A stretch of 64,000 bases of DNA from Stercorarius parasiticus (taxonomy: Eukaryota; Chordata; Aves; Charadriiformes; Stercorariidae): positions 267,348 through 331,347 of the forward strand of contig VWZL01002213.1 in NCBI GenBank assembly GCA_013396915.1, written 5' to 3'. Positions within the stretch are counted from its first letter, which is position 1, and each line of letters opens with the position of its first letter. Below the pieces are notes generated by a model. That model had not been told where the DNA came from. It searched no databases and saw nothing but the letters and a program-made list of their open reading frames with translations. Shown piece by piece: positions 23,796 to 36,200 of the stretch. The position numbers and the translations under genes are program-made.

Positions 23796-25879
23796 CAAAA
23801 TAGCACAAAATGGGGCTTTCAGAAAGTTAATATTTTTTTTACAAAACAAGCCTTAAGAAATGAGAACAGCTTCAACAGAATTTGGAAGGATGAAATTATT
23901 TTTGTATTTTTTGTCCAGGTCTTGCTCGTAACATTGTGATAACGACAGGGCAGGTGCACAAATCCCATAAACTCAGTATCTTTGACTTCAGTGGACCTTT
24001 GCACACTTCTACCAGTGGAAGACCTGCTCTTACGTTATTTAGCGTAATAGCGATATTGCCTACTGCGTCTGAGATGTTTGCCCTTTCCTTTGCCCTTAAA
24101 AATGCTCATGAATACACATCAGATTGTGGCCATGAGTTTTCCTGCTGAGTTCAATGACTGTTCACAGACATAAAATTAAACCCAGGTTGCAGTACCTTGC
24201 TATTCAAACCTTAAAATCAATACACCGACATAGACTTGATTCGCCTTCTACTTTAGCTGGAAACAGACACTGAAATGTGATGTGTAAGGCTCAGATTGTT
24301 ATAAAATAAGGAGTTTTGTCTTTGTCAAGAAATACAAAAAACTTTTTTGTTATTTAGTTCTACATTTTAGAAGAACAAAATAAAGAAAGCTCTGTTAAGT
24401 GTAACATGTCCTGCTCTTGAAGAATCTCTTCCTAAGAGCTTGAGGAGGTTAAGATACCGTATGCTGAAACACCCTTTCTCTCCAAATGGGAATTTATTCC
24501 AGGGCCTTCATTAAAGTTCAAGGATTCAGTTCTTATCACATAATAATACAGGTGTCACTAACAAAGTAGTCAACGGAGAAGGTGGTGGCAGAAAGGCCAC
24601 ACTGCAAGGAGACGACATTTCTTTTGACTTGCTCGACTTCTGCTTTGCAAGTAAAATTTCCACAGTAACTCAGATGCCACATTCTTTTTTTTTTTTTTGA
24701 TATTAAGAACGTTTCACTATTATTATGACAAAACTCACTGCCTCTACCAGGTAGTTAGCAGGAATAATCTTCCTCTGGCTATTTTAGGGGAGCTTCATGT
24801 TCTCAAGCTGCTGTCCTTCATCGATTTTGGACTTCGACTTTCTGCAAAGACCAAAATGATGAGCACGAACCAAAGCTACTCCAAGGGTCAACCAGAACTG
24901 CTGGTCTGCAATGATGCGTCAAGTGACTTTGTCACCCCAGACTGAAGTGTTTTTGTTTTTCTCAAATGTTTCTGAAGCTATTTTGGAAACTTTAACCATG
25001 AGAATATTTATCACTTTCATAACATCATCACTACTTTTGAACTAAAGAACAAAATGTACTGGTGTGCAGATTCAAAAGCAATTAGAGATTTGGGTACTTT
25101 TGGTCTAGGGCATCAAGATACTCAGCACATGTTAGGAGTTTTTTGTAAGTGCTCAGCACCTGCAGAAATCATACCCCTTTCAGAAGTCACTAGGGATGCT
25201 TCCAAATTTGTTAGGAATGGGAAAAATAAATGAACAATGCCATTAAATTTGGAAGACAAAACACCCAAGGGCGGAAGCCTCTGAACCTAGACTGTCCTCC
25301 AGGACAAAAACACTTACATCCAAAGTTAAATTCTTGGTTAACAATCCCATTCTGGTTTTGGTTCAGATTTTCATTTTGATCCTAAAAATTCCCCCCCCTT
25401 TTTTTTGCTTTTCATAATTCTCCAAGGTTTGAAAACAGAGTCCCAAATATTTTGCAATGTGAAATCCACAGTTTATAAATAGCAACTCTGTGACTGTGCA
25501 CAAGAATCAGAAAGTTGCGTAAATCGGACCAAATCTTTGGAAGCTGATGGAGTCTTTCCATTGACTTCATCACCTTTGGAGCAGGACCTAACGTAGGAGG
25601 TTTTTACTTTTATTGGACATTTAGGGCTTATTTTGGAACATGTTAGTAAGAGGTAGGATGGAATTAATTTGAAAAGAAAGAAAACTAAGTACCACCAGAA
25701 ACAGCTCCATAGAGAAAGCGAAGTGTTTAAAGAAATAGGCTGAAGGGCCAGGCCAGGATTACTGTTTAGCAGGGACAGAGACCATGAGAGAGGAACAGGC
25801 TGCTGAAGTAAATACTTGGACAACAGGGGAAAAAATCTGAAGTGATGATACAGATGATGCAAGATCTACAGAGAAGAAA
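23796..25879. other. Gene-free AT-rich sequence
   Basis: No coding exon was recognised. A short stretch around 25520-25595, with ccattgacttcat at 25558-25570 followed by 'ggagcaggacctaa', resembles a decayed old amniote repeat that recurs elsewhere in the window. The rest appears unique. Confidence 0.55.
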
Positions 25880-26065
25880 AAAAGTGCAGAGAGAACATTA
25901 AGTGAAAAACTCAGGAAATGGAACAAAGGAAGAAAGGCAGAGATTCAAAGGTCACCTAGGAAAGTTTCTAAGTTGTCTGTATACAAATGCAAGAAGCGTA
26001 ACAAAGGAACCAGGGGAAACAGAGAGACCAAGAGGTAACTCAGATGGGATTGGACTGATCACTCC
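25880..26065 (+). mobile_element. Old L3/CR1-like LINE relic, start of ORF2
   Basis: One frame (25902-26105) contains LSCLYTNARSVTKEPGETE, with YTNARS encoded at 25980-25997. LYTNARS followed by a K..E.E pattern is the characteristic beginning of the apurinic-like endonuclease domain of CR1/L3/L2-clade ORF2 proteins. The DNA around it ('gtatacaaatgcaagaagcg') also looks like the matching part of old L3/CR1 elements. The frame decays within about 30 codons, so this is a fossil. It is unrelated in position to the younger CR1 fragment 200 bp downstream. Confidence 0.6.
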
Positions 26066-26265
26066 TTCCATGAACTTTTGTAAGCATTTGTTGTATGGCA
26101 CTTAAGCACCTGAGTAGCTACAGACACGTAGAATAGTATCAAATATTCTAAAGTTACACACCTGTTTGCATCATCTGCTGGGTGTCCCTCTGCCACGGCC
26201 TGCAGCGATACAGTGGTAGAAAATGATGTTTGAGTACCTGAAACTGGGAAGATCTGCAGGACCTT

Positions 26266-26674
26266 GTCGACAGACTGAGGGAGTTGGGGTTGTTCAATCT
26301 GGAGAAAAGAAGGCTCCGAGGAGACCTTATAGTGGCCTACCAGTATCTCAAGGGGGCCTACAAGAAAGCTGGTGAGGGACTTTTTAGGATGTCAGGTAAT
26401 GGTGGGACTAGAGGGAATGGATTAAAACTAGAGATGGGTTGATTCAGATTGGACGTTAGGAAGAAGTTCTTCACCATGGGGGTGGTGAGGCACTGGAACA
26501 GGTTGCCCAGAGAGGTGGTGGAAGACTCATCCCTGGAAGTTTTTAAGGCCAGGCTGGATGGGGCTCTGAGCAACCTGGTCTAGTGGGAGGTGTCCCTGCC
26601 CACGGTAGGGGGGTTGGAACTGGGTGATCTTTAAGGTCCCTTCCAACCCTAACAATTCTATGATTCTATGATTA
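26266..26674 (+). mobile_element. CR1 LINE, well-preserved 3' fragment with octamer tail
   Basis: About 410 bp in sense orientation. It begins with the 'gacagactgagggagttggg' block and passes through 'gaccttatagtggcctacc'. It then carries the ORF2 C-terminal frame with [18 protein letters not shown] and [14 protein letters not shown], and a stop at 26581-26583. The 3' UTR 'tgatctttaaggtccc' and two to three ATTCTATG-type octamers end it. A small deletion or substitution disturbs the frame in the first half. It is of a different CR1 subfamily from the copies at 5.5 and 46.8 kb. Confidence 0.96.
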
Positions 26675-29600
26675 AGGATCTCTGAGCAGGAGATGCACTG
26701 AGGAACAATCTCTGCTCCGGTGACCTCCCTCTGGGACCTCCAGCACCCCAGATAGCACAGCATTGTTGGTGGAAACACTCCTACCCCTTCCCCACTAAAT
26801 TAACTATTTTTGAGGTAGAAATGCTCTCAGGATCCCTGCTCTGTTATGAGTGGAGAAAAACGAAGCCCAACCATTAGGAACTCTCCTTCAAAGTCTTCAC
26901 TACTGCTTCCTCCCCAGATGTCATTAGCTATGAAAATGAGGTAATTAGGCACAGCTGGGCTGGATCCAGCTGTAGGGGTTTGCAGGGGACCCTGTGGCTT
27001 CTGTATATGAAGAGAGACAGTTTTTCCTTGGGACTGTGGTACTAGGAAGTTTGCAGCCCTGTGGGAAAAGGTATCTCTCAACTCTACTTGAATGAGACAC
27101 CAGCAAGTGAAGGACGGGTAATGGAGTACCACGCTTCACCGTGTCCTTTGCCAGCAGCAGTCATGTAGCTTCCCTGGCCAGAATAGGGTTATAATCAAAA
27201 GGAAAGTTTGTGGCTTAATCTTCTTCCACTGTAACCATGAGAGACCATACAGCTTAGAATCATTTCTACTCATCTATATGTCGATAGCTATGTTTGAATA
27301 TCAATGTCCTCTGTCTTCCCTCTTCCAAAGGGAAATACTTATTATAGGGGCACTTCTAAACAGGGTACCTGTGTATCTGGCACTGTGTCAGCCCTCTGTA
27401 TTTCAGGAGAAGCTGCATTTTGAGCTCATGGTAGTAGTTAAGCATGGCATACCCAAAAAATAACAGGGCTTTCTTAGTTATACTGTTTTTCACAGTTTCT
27501 CTGCTGGAAGGTTTTTTTGCTGGAAGGCGTTGGTGCAAAGTCTTAGATAACTATGTATTAATAATGTAAATAACACACAGAGACTCCACTGTAGGCTTAA
27601 TTCCCATCACACCTTCAGAACTGTGGAGCTTTAGAGGGGAAAGCCGAGTTGAACAAATAGGACAGGGAGCCTTGTAACACAGAAAGAAGATGCACAGCCT
27701 AAGGAGCTGTTGCCAGTTCTCTGGTTAACCACTCACAAATCTTTTAAAGGCCAGGAGAAACGTTGAGTCAAGCCTCTAACGTTGTCTACAAAATTTCAAC
27801 ACTTTAGATATAAACAAGTCTGATTCTCAGCTGCCCTGCTTGCAGTGAAAACAGGATTTTATAAGGGTGATTCTGGTAGGGATAAGGTTTGGGCCGGGAT
27901 ATGTCTCATCTCACAGAATACTTGTTATTGAGGGTCCTTACACTGTTTCTCCATCCTGCCTAACCATGCTATTTCTATGTCAAACATACTATTATTACAT
28001 AATGAATATGGTCACCCCCCCAGCCCAGTCCTTTTTATGTGTGTTGGTTGAAGTCACGCCACATTGAGTTGCTTGTTCTCAGCAGCACAGCCAAGTGCAG
28101 GAGTCTGCCAAAATACTGCCAAAGGGCTCCAGGAAGCGAGAGTGGTAATTCAGAGGTGGTACATTCCCTCTGCATCAATACCGTGCGACTGTCTGCTTAG
28201 AGGTGGAAGAATTTGTGCTGGAGGCAACCCTTGATTGATACAGAAAACCGAAATCTTATTGTTTCACCTGGGAATTTCGGCAGTGCTTACTGTTGGCTTC
28301 TCTTTTGTTACCTTTCCCATTAATGCGAGCAGAAGTGGATTAATATATAGGGCTTTGAAAACATTACTATTTAAATATTTAAGGTCTTTGTGCCACTTTC
28401 GGCAAAACTGAAGATGTAGCGACCAAAGTCCTATTTAGGGTATTACATTTTGCTTAGGTAAACGCCTCCTGTGCTTTCAATAATATGGTGACTTATTTAT
28501 TTCCTAAAAAGCGGTAGACTATTAAGGCATTGCTATCTTTCATCCTGAAGTGATGTAATTCAGGCAGAAAATAGATACCCATTACTAAAACAATGGAGAT
28601 GTGAGGCCTTACGTGGCTCTGAGTTTCTTGCTCTGGCTTACTGTTTTACCACAATGAGTAAGAAGGCAATGGGGAATTGGTGCCATAACTGCTGGAGCAT
28701 CACCCCAGCTCTGCTTCCCGGCATGGCACCATCAGATTGCGAGACGGTATGGAAGGGATGCTTTTTTGTGCTGCCGTTCAGTCCATGCTGTCACCAGACA
28801 TGCTCACCCAGCTATAGGAAGATCTCAGGGCTGCCTGCGATGTGTGATGGAAAACGGTATCAAAAATGCTCAGCTTTCCATTGTGCACTGCAGGTATCAG
28901 CCTCCCCAGCATAGCCAGTTCTGTTGGAAATTATTCAGCCTACATTTTTGCGTCTATATTAAAGACCTTTAACCTTGGTACCCAATTCTCAGGATGCCAA
29001 AACGAAATCCCTAGCTCCTGAAGCACGGGGAGCTCTTAGCACTGTTGATTTGAATCCCAGATTCCTTCACCCTGTCCAGAAAGCAACAAACTTCCTACTG
29101 AAGGAAATCTTTCATCTTTTACCAAGCTTCTCTGGCTTTTTAAATCTAAGAAACAGAAGCATGTTACTTAAAGGAATCAGTCTGCATCTGATAACTGCAC
29201 CTCCCTTTCCTGGCTGGAGCTAAAATATTTACAGTAAAGTTTTGCTCTTTTGTTTCCTCGAGAGATAGTGCACACACGCCCTAACTTAGTGATTGTCAGT
29301 AATTTTGGAGCAAAATTTGTTGCTGACCTACAGACTGCTCATTCTGAGTATGATAGTCACCTCTAATTTGAAAGAGACTCCTCCGCAGATAATGACTTTG
29401 ATCCTGACTCTCTGTAGTTCATGAAAAGTAACTGGGGTCCAAGCAGCTGGCTATTTTTGTTCTACTTTGTTTTGGTCTTGAACCCTGCTGAGCCTTTTTT
29501 TTAATGGACCGTATTTTTAACATTTCCCAGAGTGTCTGGAACTTGGGATAGATTTTTTAAATGTATGTTGAATTCTGAATATGCAAATATAGAATTAGAT

Positions 29601-32600
29601 CCCTTATTCACTCTTAAATACTACGTTTTTACTATGTTTTTTTAAATCAGAGGAAGTGAGAGTCGGCGCTGACATGGATATGCACGTGAGCTCTCTCCAC
29701 CGATATAGTTAAGAGTAAATGCGTTGCACGCAGCAGTTCAATTTTCAAAAATTACATGTAAAAGGCACTGCATTCTTTCTGTACAATATCTTTTTGAGAG
29801 CAACAATGAATGTATTTGGGGATAGAGGTTTGGCAGTCATCCACATTGATCTGTGGAATATCATCCCTTGATTTTTTTCTAACAGGTCCTGGAAGCAAGA
29901 AAGTAAAATCTTTTAAATGGGTCAAATACAAGAGAAGCAAGACTCACCCAGCAACCCACCCCAAGGAAAAAAACACATCAGAATAACTGAGATGAGGCGA
30001 TTCTGACCTCTTGATGTTGGGATATTAACTATAGACAGACTCAGCTAGCACGTAAGGCATTTGAAACACCACACTGAGGCTGTTCAAATTCATGATGATT
30101 CAGACACACATCAGTGAACTCTGATTACATTCACCAAGTGCAGAAACCCACCAGCCATCAGCTGACAAGGACCCTAAGACGTCCCATGCCTTGCCTGCAA
30201 GAAGCTTTATCACTGCGCGAGGGAGCTGCTAATACTTTAATGATGAGTCTGGCTAAACACATTTTATGCTCAAAAGAAGGATTGGAGCTGGAAGGATCCA
30301 GTTGATTCAGATGTTCTTCAAAAACACTTTGTGGCAAGGGAACCTTTCCAGAAGAGGAATGAGAAAGCAAAGGCATTTGATCCGCTCCTTTAAAAGGAGG
30401 TTGCCTAAGGAGGGAGCGTGCAAGGGGAGGGAGAGGGGCTGGTTGAGGCAGCACTAGGGGAAGTTGGCTTTGGAGCAGAAGCTACAAACTGAAGAAATGG
30501 AGCATTATATTTCCTTGTAGGGAAAGGGGAGGAATCATCATCTTGATGGCCTGGGAAGAGGTTTCATGCCTGCAAGTGTTGAGTTTCCACTTGGCAGCTG
30601 GTGAACTGTGACTGCTAGCAGAGCAGTGCACCTGGTAGGGGAAATTCCATGGCCTTCTCCATGCCCAACACTGTGCATTACCTGCAAGAAAATGACACCA
30701 ATCTCTTGTACCTCAAACCAGTTGTGAACACTTCAACTCTCCTTCTTCTAAAGCCGTCTTAACTGGATTGGGACAAATTTTGTTTCTGTCCTTCTTGGTG
30801 TGTGTAAGGCAGGTAGAGCTTTGGAGAGATCCCAGGAAACAGCTTTGTGTTCCTAATGTTGCAGCTGCTTTGGCCCGCTGATAATTTCCATTCAAATTTA
30901 TCAATCCAACAAGAGTTTCTTGGTGGCAATGACAGCACTTCTCAGAGGCACGGCTTAGCCTGGGGGGGCTCCATCGCTACCTGAGCAAAATGGGCACGGT
31001 GCCTGCGTGTCCCCACCATGGACTGGCATGGCTCCTTTTCACCCCACGGAAGTGCAGGAATATTTCTCAGCTTATCACCTTTCTTTGTGTAAAATCCTCT
31101 CACGATGCCGAAACTTGCTCTTTTCATACTTGTATAAGAGTTTGATAGGGTACTAGATTTCAGTGAAAGTTCATTTGCTTTTGTTTTTTTGCTATTGTGT
31201 TTGTTTCAAAAATCCCTTTGTCATCATTTTCACATTCTGTTTCCATTCAAACAAAGAGCAGCTTTACATGGGGAAAGAAAAGGTCAGAGGTTACTTAGAG
31301 CATGCCAAAGAAAATAAAAGGGTAGCACATATACAAATGTTTTCATCATTCTGGCCTGATTTTGCAATCTGGGACTATGCTCAGCTTTCACTAAGATCAC
31401 ATCTTAGGGCATGCGTCCCACTCGCAATTGCTTTCAATAGAAGGCAAGGGCAGCTAGTTCCTTGAGATACTCAGTCCTTTACAGATGCTTTATAGGACCA
31501 CAGTAACCACAGAAAGTCCACATCCAAGCTCCACGCTATGTTCTCTCACAGATCAGAGCAGATTTGTTACTGATTTCAACAGGAACTGTGCAAACTATCC
31601 GAGGGAGTATTTAATTCTTCATAACATAACAGCGTGTTGCCATGAAACCCCTTACTGGGGCAGAACCCCACTCCCACACACCGAAACAGAGATTTGCTGT
31701 TGCATACTTCACCCCTGATTAACTGGTGGAGTTTCCCAGATGTTCAGCACCGTGTACCAGTATAAATGGTGCCACTGCCGCTAAACTTAAGACCCCTACT
31801 TTCAAGGACCAGTGATTTTCACAAGCAATAAAGCTGAATGTATTTAAACAACATCTACATACAAGGTCAAATATGTTCAATATCCCCTTTGGCAGTGACT
31901 GAACAGCGTATGTCTGTGTTTAGGGACTGAAAAAGACCTTTGGAAAGATTTGGAGAAGTTCCTTTAGTTTAGGAAAAAGGCAAAATATCTTCTCCACAAA
32001 ACTGATATTTTGAGCCCTCTTACCTCTGCACGCTGAGGTTTTCTTTTCCTTCATTTTACAAAGTGCGACCGCCTATAGAGGTGCAGGATCACGGCAGGAT
32101 GCTGGGAAACGCTAGCTCTTTCCCTCAGACCCAGGGATATTCCCAGTTCATGATTTGCCCCAGCAAGATCCTGTTTAGGAAGTTGCCAAATTAGTGCACC
32201 TGAACCCCACGGCTCTGTATGCTCATTTAAAATGCTTTTTGCTAGGTACTGCAGTATTAAATACAAGATCCAGAACAAAGAACTCTTACGCATGTCCTAA
32301 GAAATTATATTCTTGAAAGCTGTGCGTGGTCCTAGATCCGTATTGAATTCCTCCTAGGGCTTACCACCCAGACCTCATGAAATCCAATCCAGAAGAGTTC
32401 ATAAGTCCTGTGAGAGGGTCCCATACGTAATCACTCACGGCGAATTACTCACCGTGCAAATGTATGCAAATGCACTTCCACCAGTTAATCCAGGGCCAAA
32501 GATAAGGCTGAAAGTGTACCTTGCTGAACAAGGAATAGAAAGGAGTGGTGGCTATCTTGCTGAGATTAACCGTACACGCCAAGCACAGTTTGGGTTTTGG

Positions 32601-33244
32601 ATTAATATCATTCTGCGAGAAAAAAATGAGTGGGTCGTGGAGCATCCATGATCCCTCCTTTATTTATTTATTTTCCAAGGTCCCATAGTTTCTGCTTCTT
32701 TCATTTGCTGGTATTTTTAGTGTGCTCAGGAATTATTTGGTAAGATATTCAAGATTTCTAGTGGGATTTCTTGATAATGGACAGATTCTTTCTCTTCATA
32801 ATGATAGCTGAGCTTCTTGAGAGCAAAGAGACACTTTGTTCTTTGTTCTCAAGGAGACAAACTGTTATTTCTTTCCCTGAAGAAGCTTCTAATATGATGG
32901 GTGAAATATCAGGAATAATTAGACCAAATGGTGATGTAAATCCCACTAGAAATAATGCATCCGTTATTTCATTTTATGCCTATCGCTCTAGTTTCTGCCT
33001 GATTTAAGCCCATGTGAAGAAAGCTGTGGGTATTCCCTTTATAAGAACTACAATAAATTTCTTCATTGAATATTTACTAGTCCTGAGTTGCTCCTTTTTT
33101 GTTGGACCATCATTACACAATTAAAAAATAAGAAGGTAATTTAGCCGTTTCGAGGGCTGGTATTGCTTAATTTCAGGGGAGGGGGGCTGACAGTTGAAAG
33201 GTTAATGTATTTCACTGATTGGGCCCCTGGGGTTCATTTTCTGG
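26675..33244. other. Gene-free unique sequence
   Basis: About 6.5 kb without a recognisable gene or confident repeat. Open frames are 60-101 codons and unremarkable. The 28.26-28.60 kb part is AT-rich, non-repetitive and enhancer-like in texture. A stretch near 31.36-31.45 kb resembles the old repeat that carries 'attgacttcaatgg' motifs. Confidence 0.55.
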
Positions 33245-33259
33245 AAAAAAAAAAAAAAA
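33245..33259 (+). repeat. Poly-A run
   Basis: Fifteen consecutive A. No SINE or processed-gene body is visible upstream, so it is read as simple sequence. Confidence 0.85.
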
Positions 33260-36200
33260 GCTCTTTCAGTTTTTATTAAGAAACCCACGTAATGAAAAGG
33301 GGAAAAGCATCTCTTACTTGGCGCATATAAGGCAGCGGCTGCGGGAGCCCGTGTTTCTCTCCCTGGCTCGGCACACAGCCACCCCCTTTGCCTCGCTCCC
33401 CTGGATCTGGGGCAGGAGGATGCGGTTTGGGTCTGGTGTGGGCTTTGATGGGTCCTGACCCATCAGCATAGCGTCCCTGTGGAGGGACAAATCCTGCTGG
33501 GAGTGACACAGGGACCACGTGGTGTCTTTGTCATAACTCTGGGGGTGAGGAGTCAGGGGTCCTGAATGCCGCATGGGTTACGAAAGTTCCAGAAGCAAAC
33601 ATGCTTATAGGTGCCCACCTTGTAGGGCTGGGTGCCATGGGCACCCTGTGGTCACCCAGCGGGGACCGTTGACACAAAGCCCAGTTCTTTTGGCCCCAGC
33701 AGGCAGCACCCCGGCTCCACAACCCGGCCAGGCTGCAATGTCAAGTGCTGGTTGGCCAACGCCATGTTGATGACCAGGAGGAACCTCTTCTTTCCACTCA
33801 CAGCTCGAAGGCTTTCAGGCCTCCAGCCTCAGATTGGCAACTTAAAACAACTAGAGCACTTTAGGGAACGAAAAATTAAACCACAGGAAAATATTGTCGG
33901 CTTCTTTCCTAAAGTTTTACCATTGAACTGGTACCCCAGACCCTTTCCCAGTGATATTGCCCTCGTGTGCTCCTTCTTGCTGTTCGTTGAACGACAACCG
34001 ACAAGTGAAGAGCTGTTTTTCTAAGGTTTAAGCAAACACTGTGAAATACCCTCTTCACGCAATTAAATGCATTCATGCTAACACAGCCTTATGATTCACA
34101 GGCTGACTGAAAAGCTGATAGCTCCATGGCATTTTAAGAAATAGCAATGCCTCGTACCAGCTTGGCATACACGTGCTAACTATTAGTAGGGAGAAGAGAT
34201 ACTGGTCATACAAATTACGGTGTCGGTAATTTCTCACTGCAGTTAGCAAGCGAAGTTTCTTGAGCTGAGATCTTTTTAGTGAGAGGGTACTAAATCTCTG
34301 CCATTAGGTAAGTTAGCATGCAAGTGATGTTGCTTGACATAATTTAACTTGCTTGATTTTAATGTCTGCATCAGAAGATTTTAATCCATTATTAAAAGAA
34401 TTTTGTAAAACTTCCACAGTGCTGATGTCTGTGGCTGATATTTTTATCATTAGGAAATCCCTGAAACTCAACATTTATAGGCACAACGAGGCAGTAAAAA
34501 ATATAAAATAGAAATAAAATCATTTTCTTGGGCTGGAAAATTCTGAACATTGGAGAAAAGGTTAACAAAATAAACCAGAAATGTCTCAGTCTTCAAGCAT
34601 CTAGAAGAATTGTAAGAATGTCCCTTTATTGTCTTTTTTTGTACCCCCTATAAAAATTGTTTCCCTCTCAGCCCTTAATGAGATGTTTTTAAGCATGTGT
34701 TTGTCTATCCCAAATTACCATGTGAGATGAGCGTTGGAAGTAATGTGGTTTTAGTTTGGGGAGTTGTGCCGGGGATGGAGCCTGCGCGCGCACTGCGGGG
34801 TGAGGAGGGTCGGGAGCGCTGCCTGCGCTGCCGGGGACTGTCTCGCTGCTGGCTTCTGCTCTGCTTATCAATACGCTTTCTAGATTGAAATGACTCAAGA
34901 AAAAGGGGAGAAAAAGTTCTGCCTCTCACCGCAGTGAAGAATTTGTATTCATTTATTTTAACAAAATTAAGCTGCTCAGAAATTAATGAGAAAAATGATA
35001 ATTTATTAAAGAGACAGAAAAAAACCCCAATGAGTTAAACATAATACTAACCAAGAAAATAGAAGAATGGGCATTTCTACACATCTGGTTGAAAATCAGT
35101 TTCAAAATTCACGCAGATATTTTGAAGTAAAATACCTTTCTGACTCCTAGTTTGGCTGTATTAGATTCACGGAAATAAAATGCCTTTGTTTTCTGTAGCC
35201 GGAGCTTCAGAAAAGGATTGCAGCTACAAGCAGAAATTCCATATCCTGCTTATCACCCTTCTCTTAGATGTGATGGGCCTCTAAAAATAAATATGTAAAA
35301 TTCAACATCACCATAATCCTGGAAAAATTGTTTGTAACTAACCGATAATGATGACTTTGTTAATTAATGGAATAAACAGAGGAGGACCAAGATAAAGCTG
35401 TGGTAAATTTTGGTAATGAGCCACACTCAAAGAAACCAGATGTATATGCATCGTGTAATACAAGTGAGTGATTTTTTATAGTTGTTGGTGTTAATTTTAG
35501 AAACTGTTAAACGCAGTGAATCGGATGGCTGAAGAAATGCTCGTTCCCAGCGGTTAGCAGCCGTCCCCTGCTCTCATCTCCACATCCACAGATCAGAACA
35601 CAGGACGAAACTCGGTTTTAAAATCAAACCTAAGATATTCCACCTTCTCCTGCAGCTCTCCACTCGCAGGCTCGGTGCAGCAGTATTTTTGCACAGCTGT
35701 AGAAAAGCTTGTTTTTCAAGATATCATAAACCCATCTTTCTAAAACAGAAACAGTTTGGGTTTTTTTGGTTAAAAAAGCTCCAGCTTCAAGGGTTTGAAA
35801 TGAATGTACAGGAAGAATATAGCTTTCATTTGTATTTTTAAATATAGTCTAAATAATGTCTGAAGAAATAGTTACTTCAGCTTTAAATATTGGTTGCCAA
35901 ATGGTAATTATATTGTTTAATTTTAAATCATACGATAGAGTTATACCATCTGACACTGCAAACATTACACACAAACACTTTTTGTTATCGTGAGGGAATG
36001 ATATTTTAAAATGCACAAAAGCATCTTTAAAAGCAAAGTAAAAATCTATTTTTATTACGAATGTGAACTTTTCCTATCTCCTTTTCCGAAAATTACGGAG
36101 CTCTGGATTGCGTTGCCAACTCGTCGTGGTGAACAACCCCTAAATTTAGCCTTACATTGTAAAATACATTTATATAAACATTTCGCTCTATTGACACAAA

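Noticed and set aside
33245..33259. Poly-A run as the tail of a processed pseudogene or SINE
   Set aside because: The upstream sequence has no recognisable mRNA or SINE body and no flanking target-site duplication was seen.
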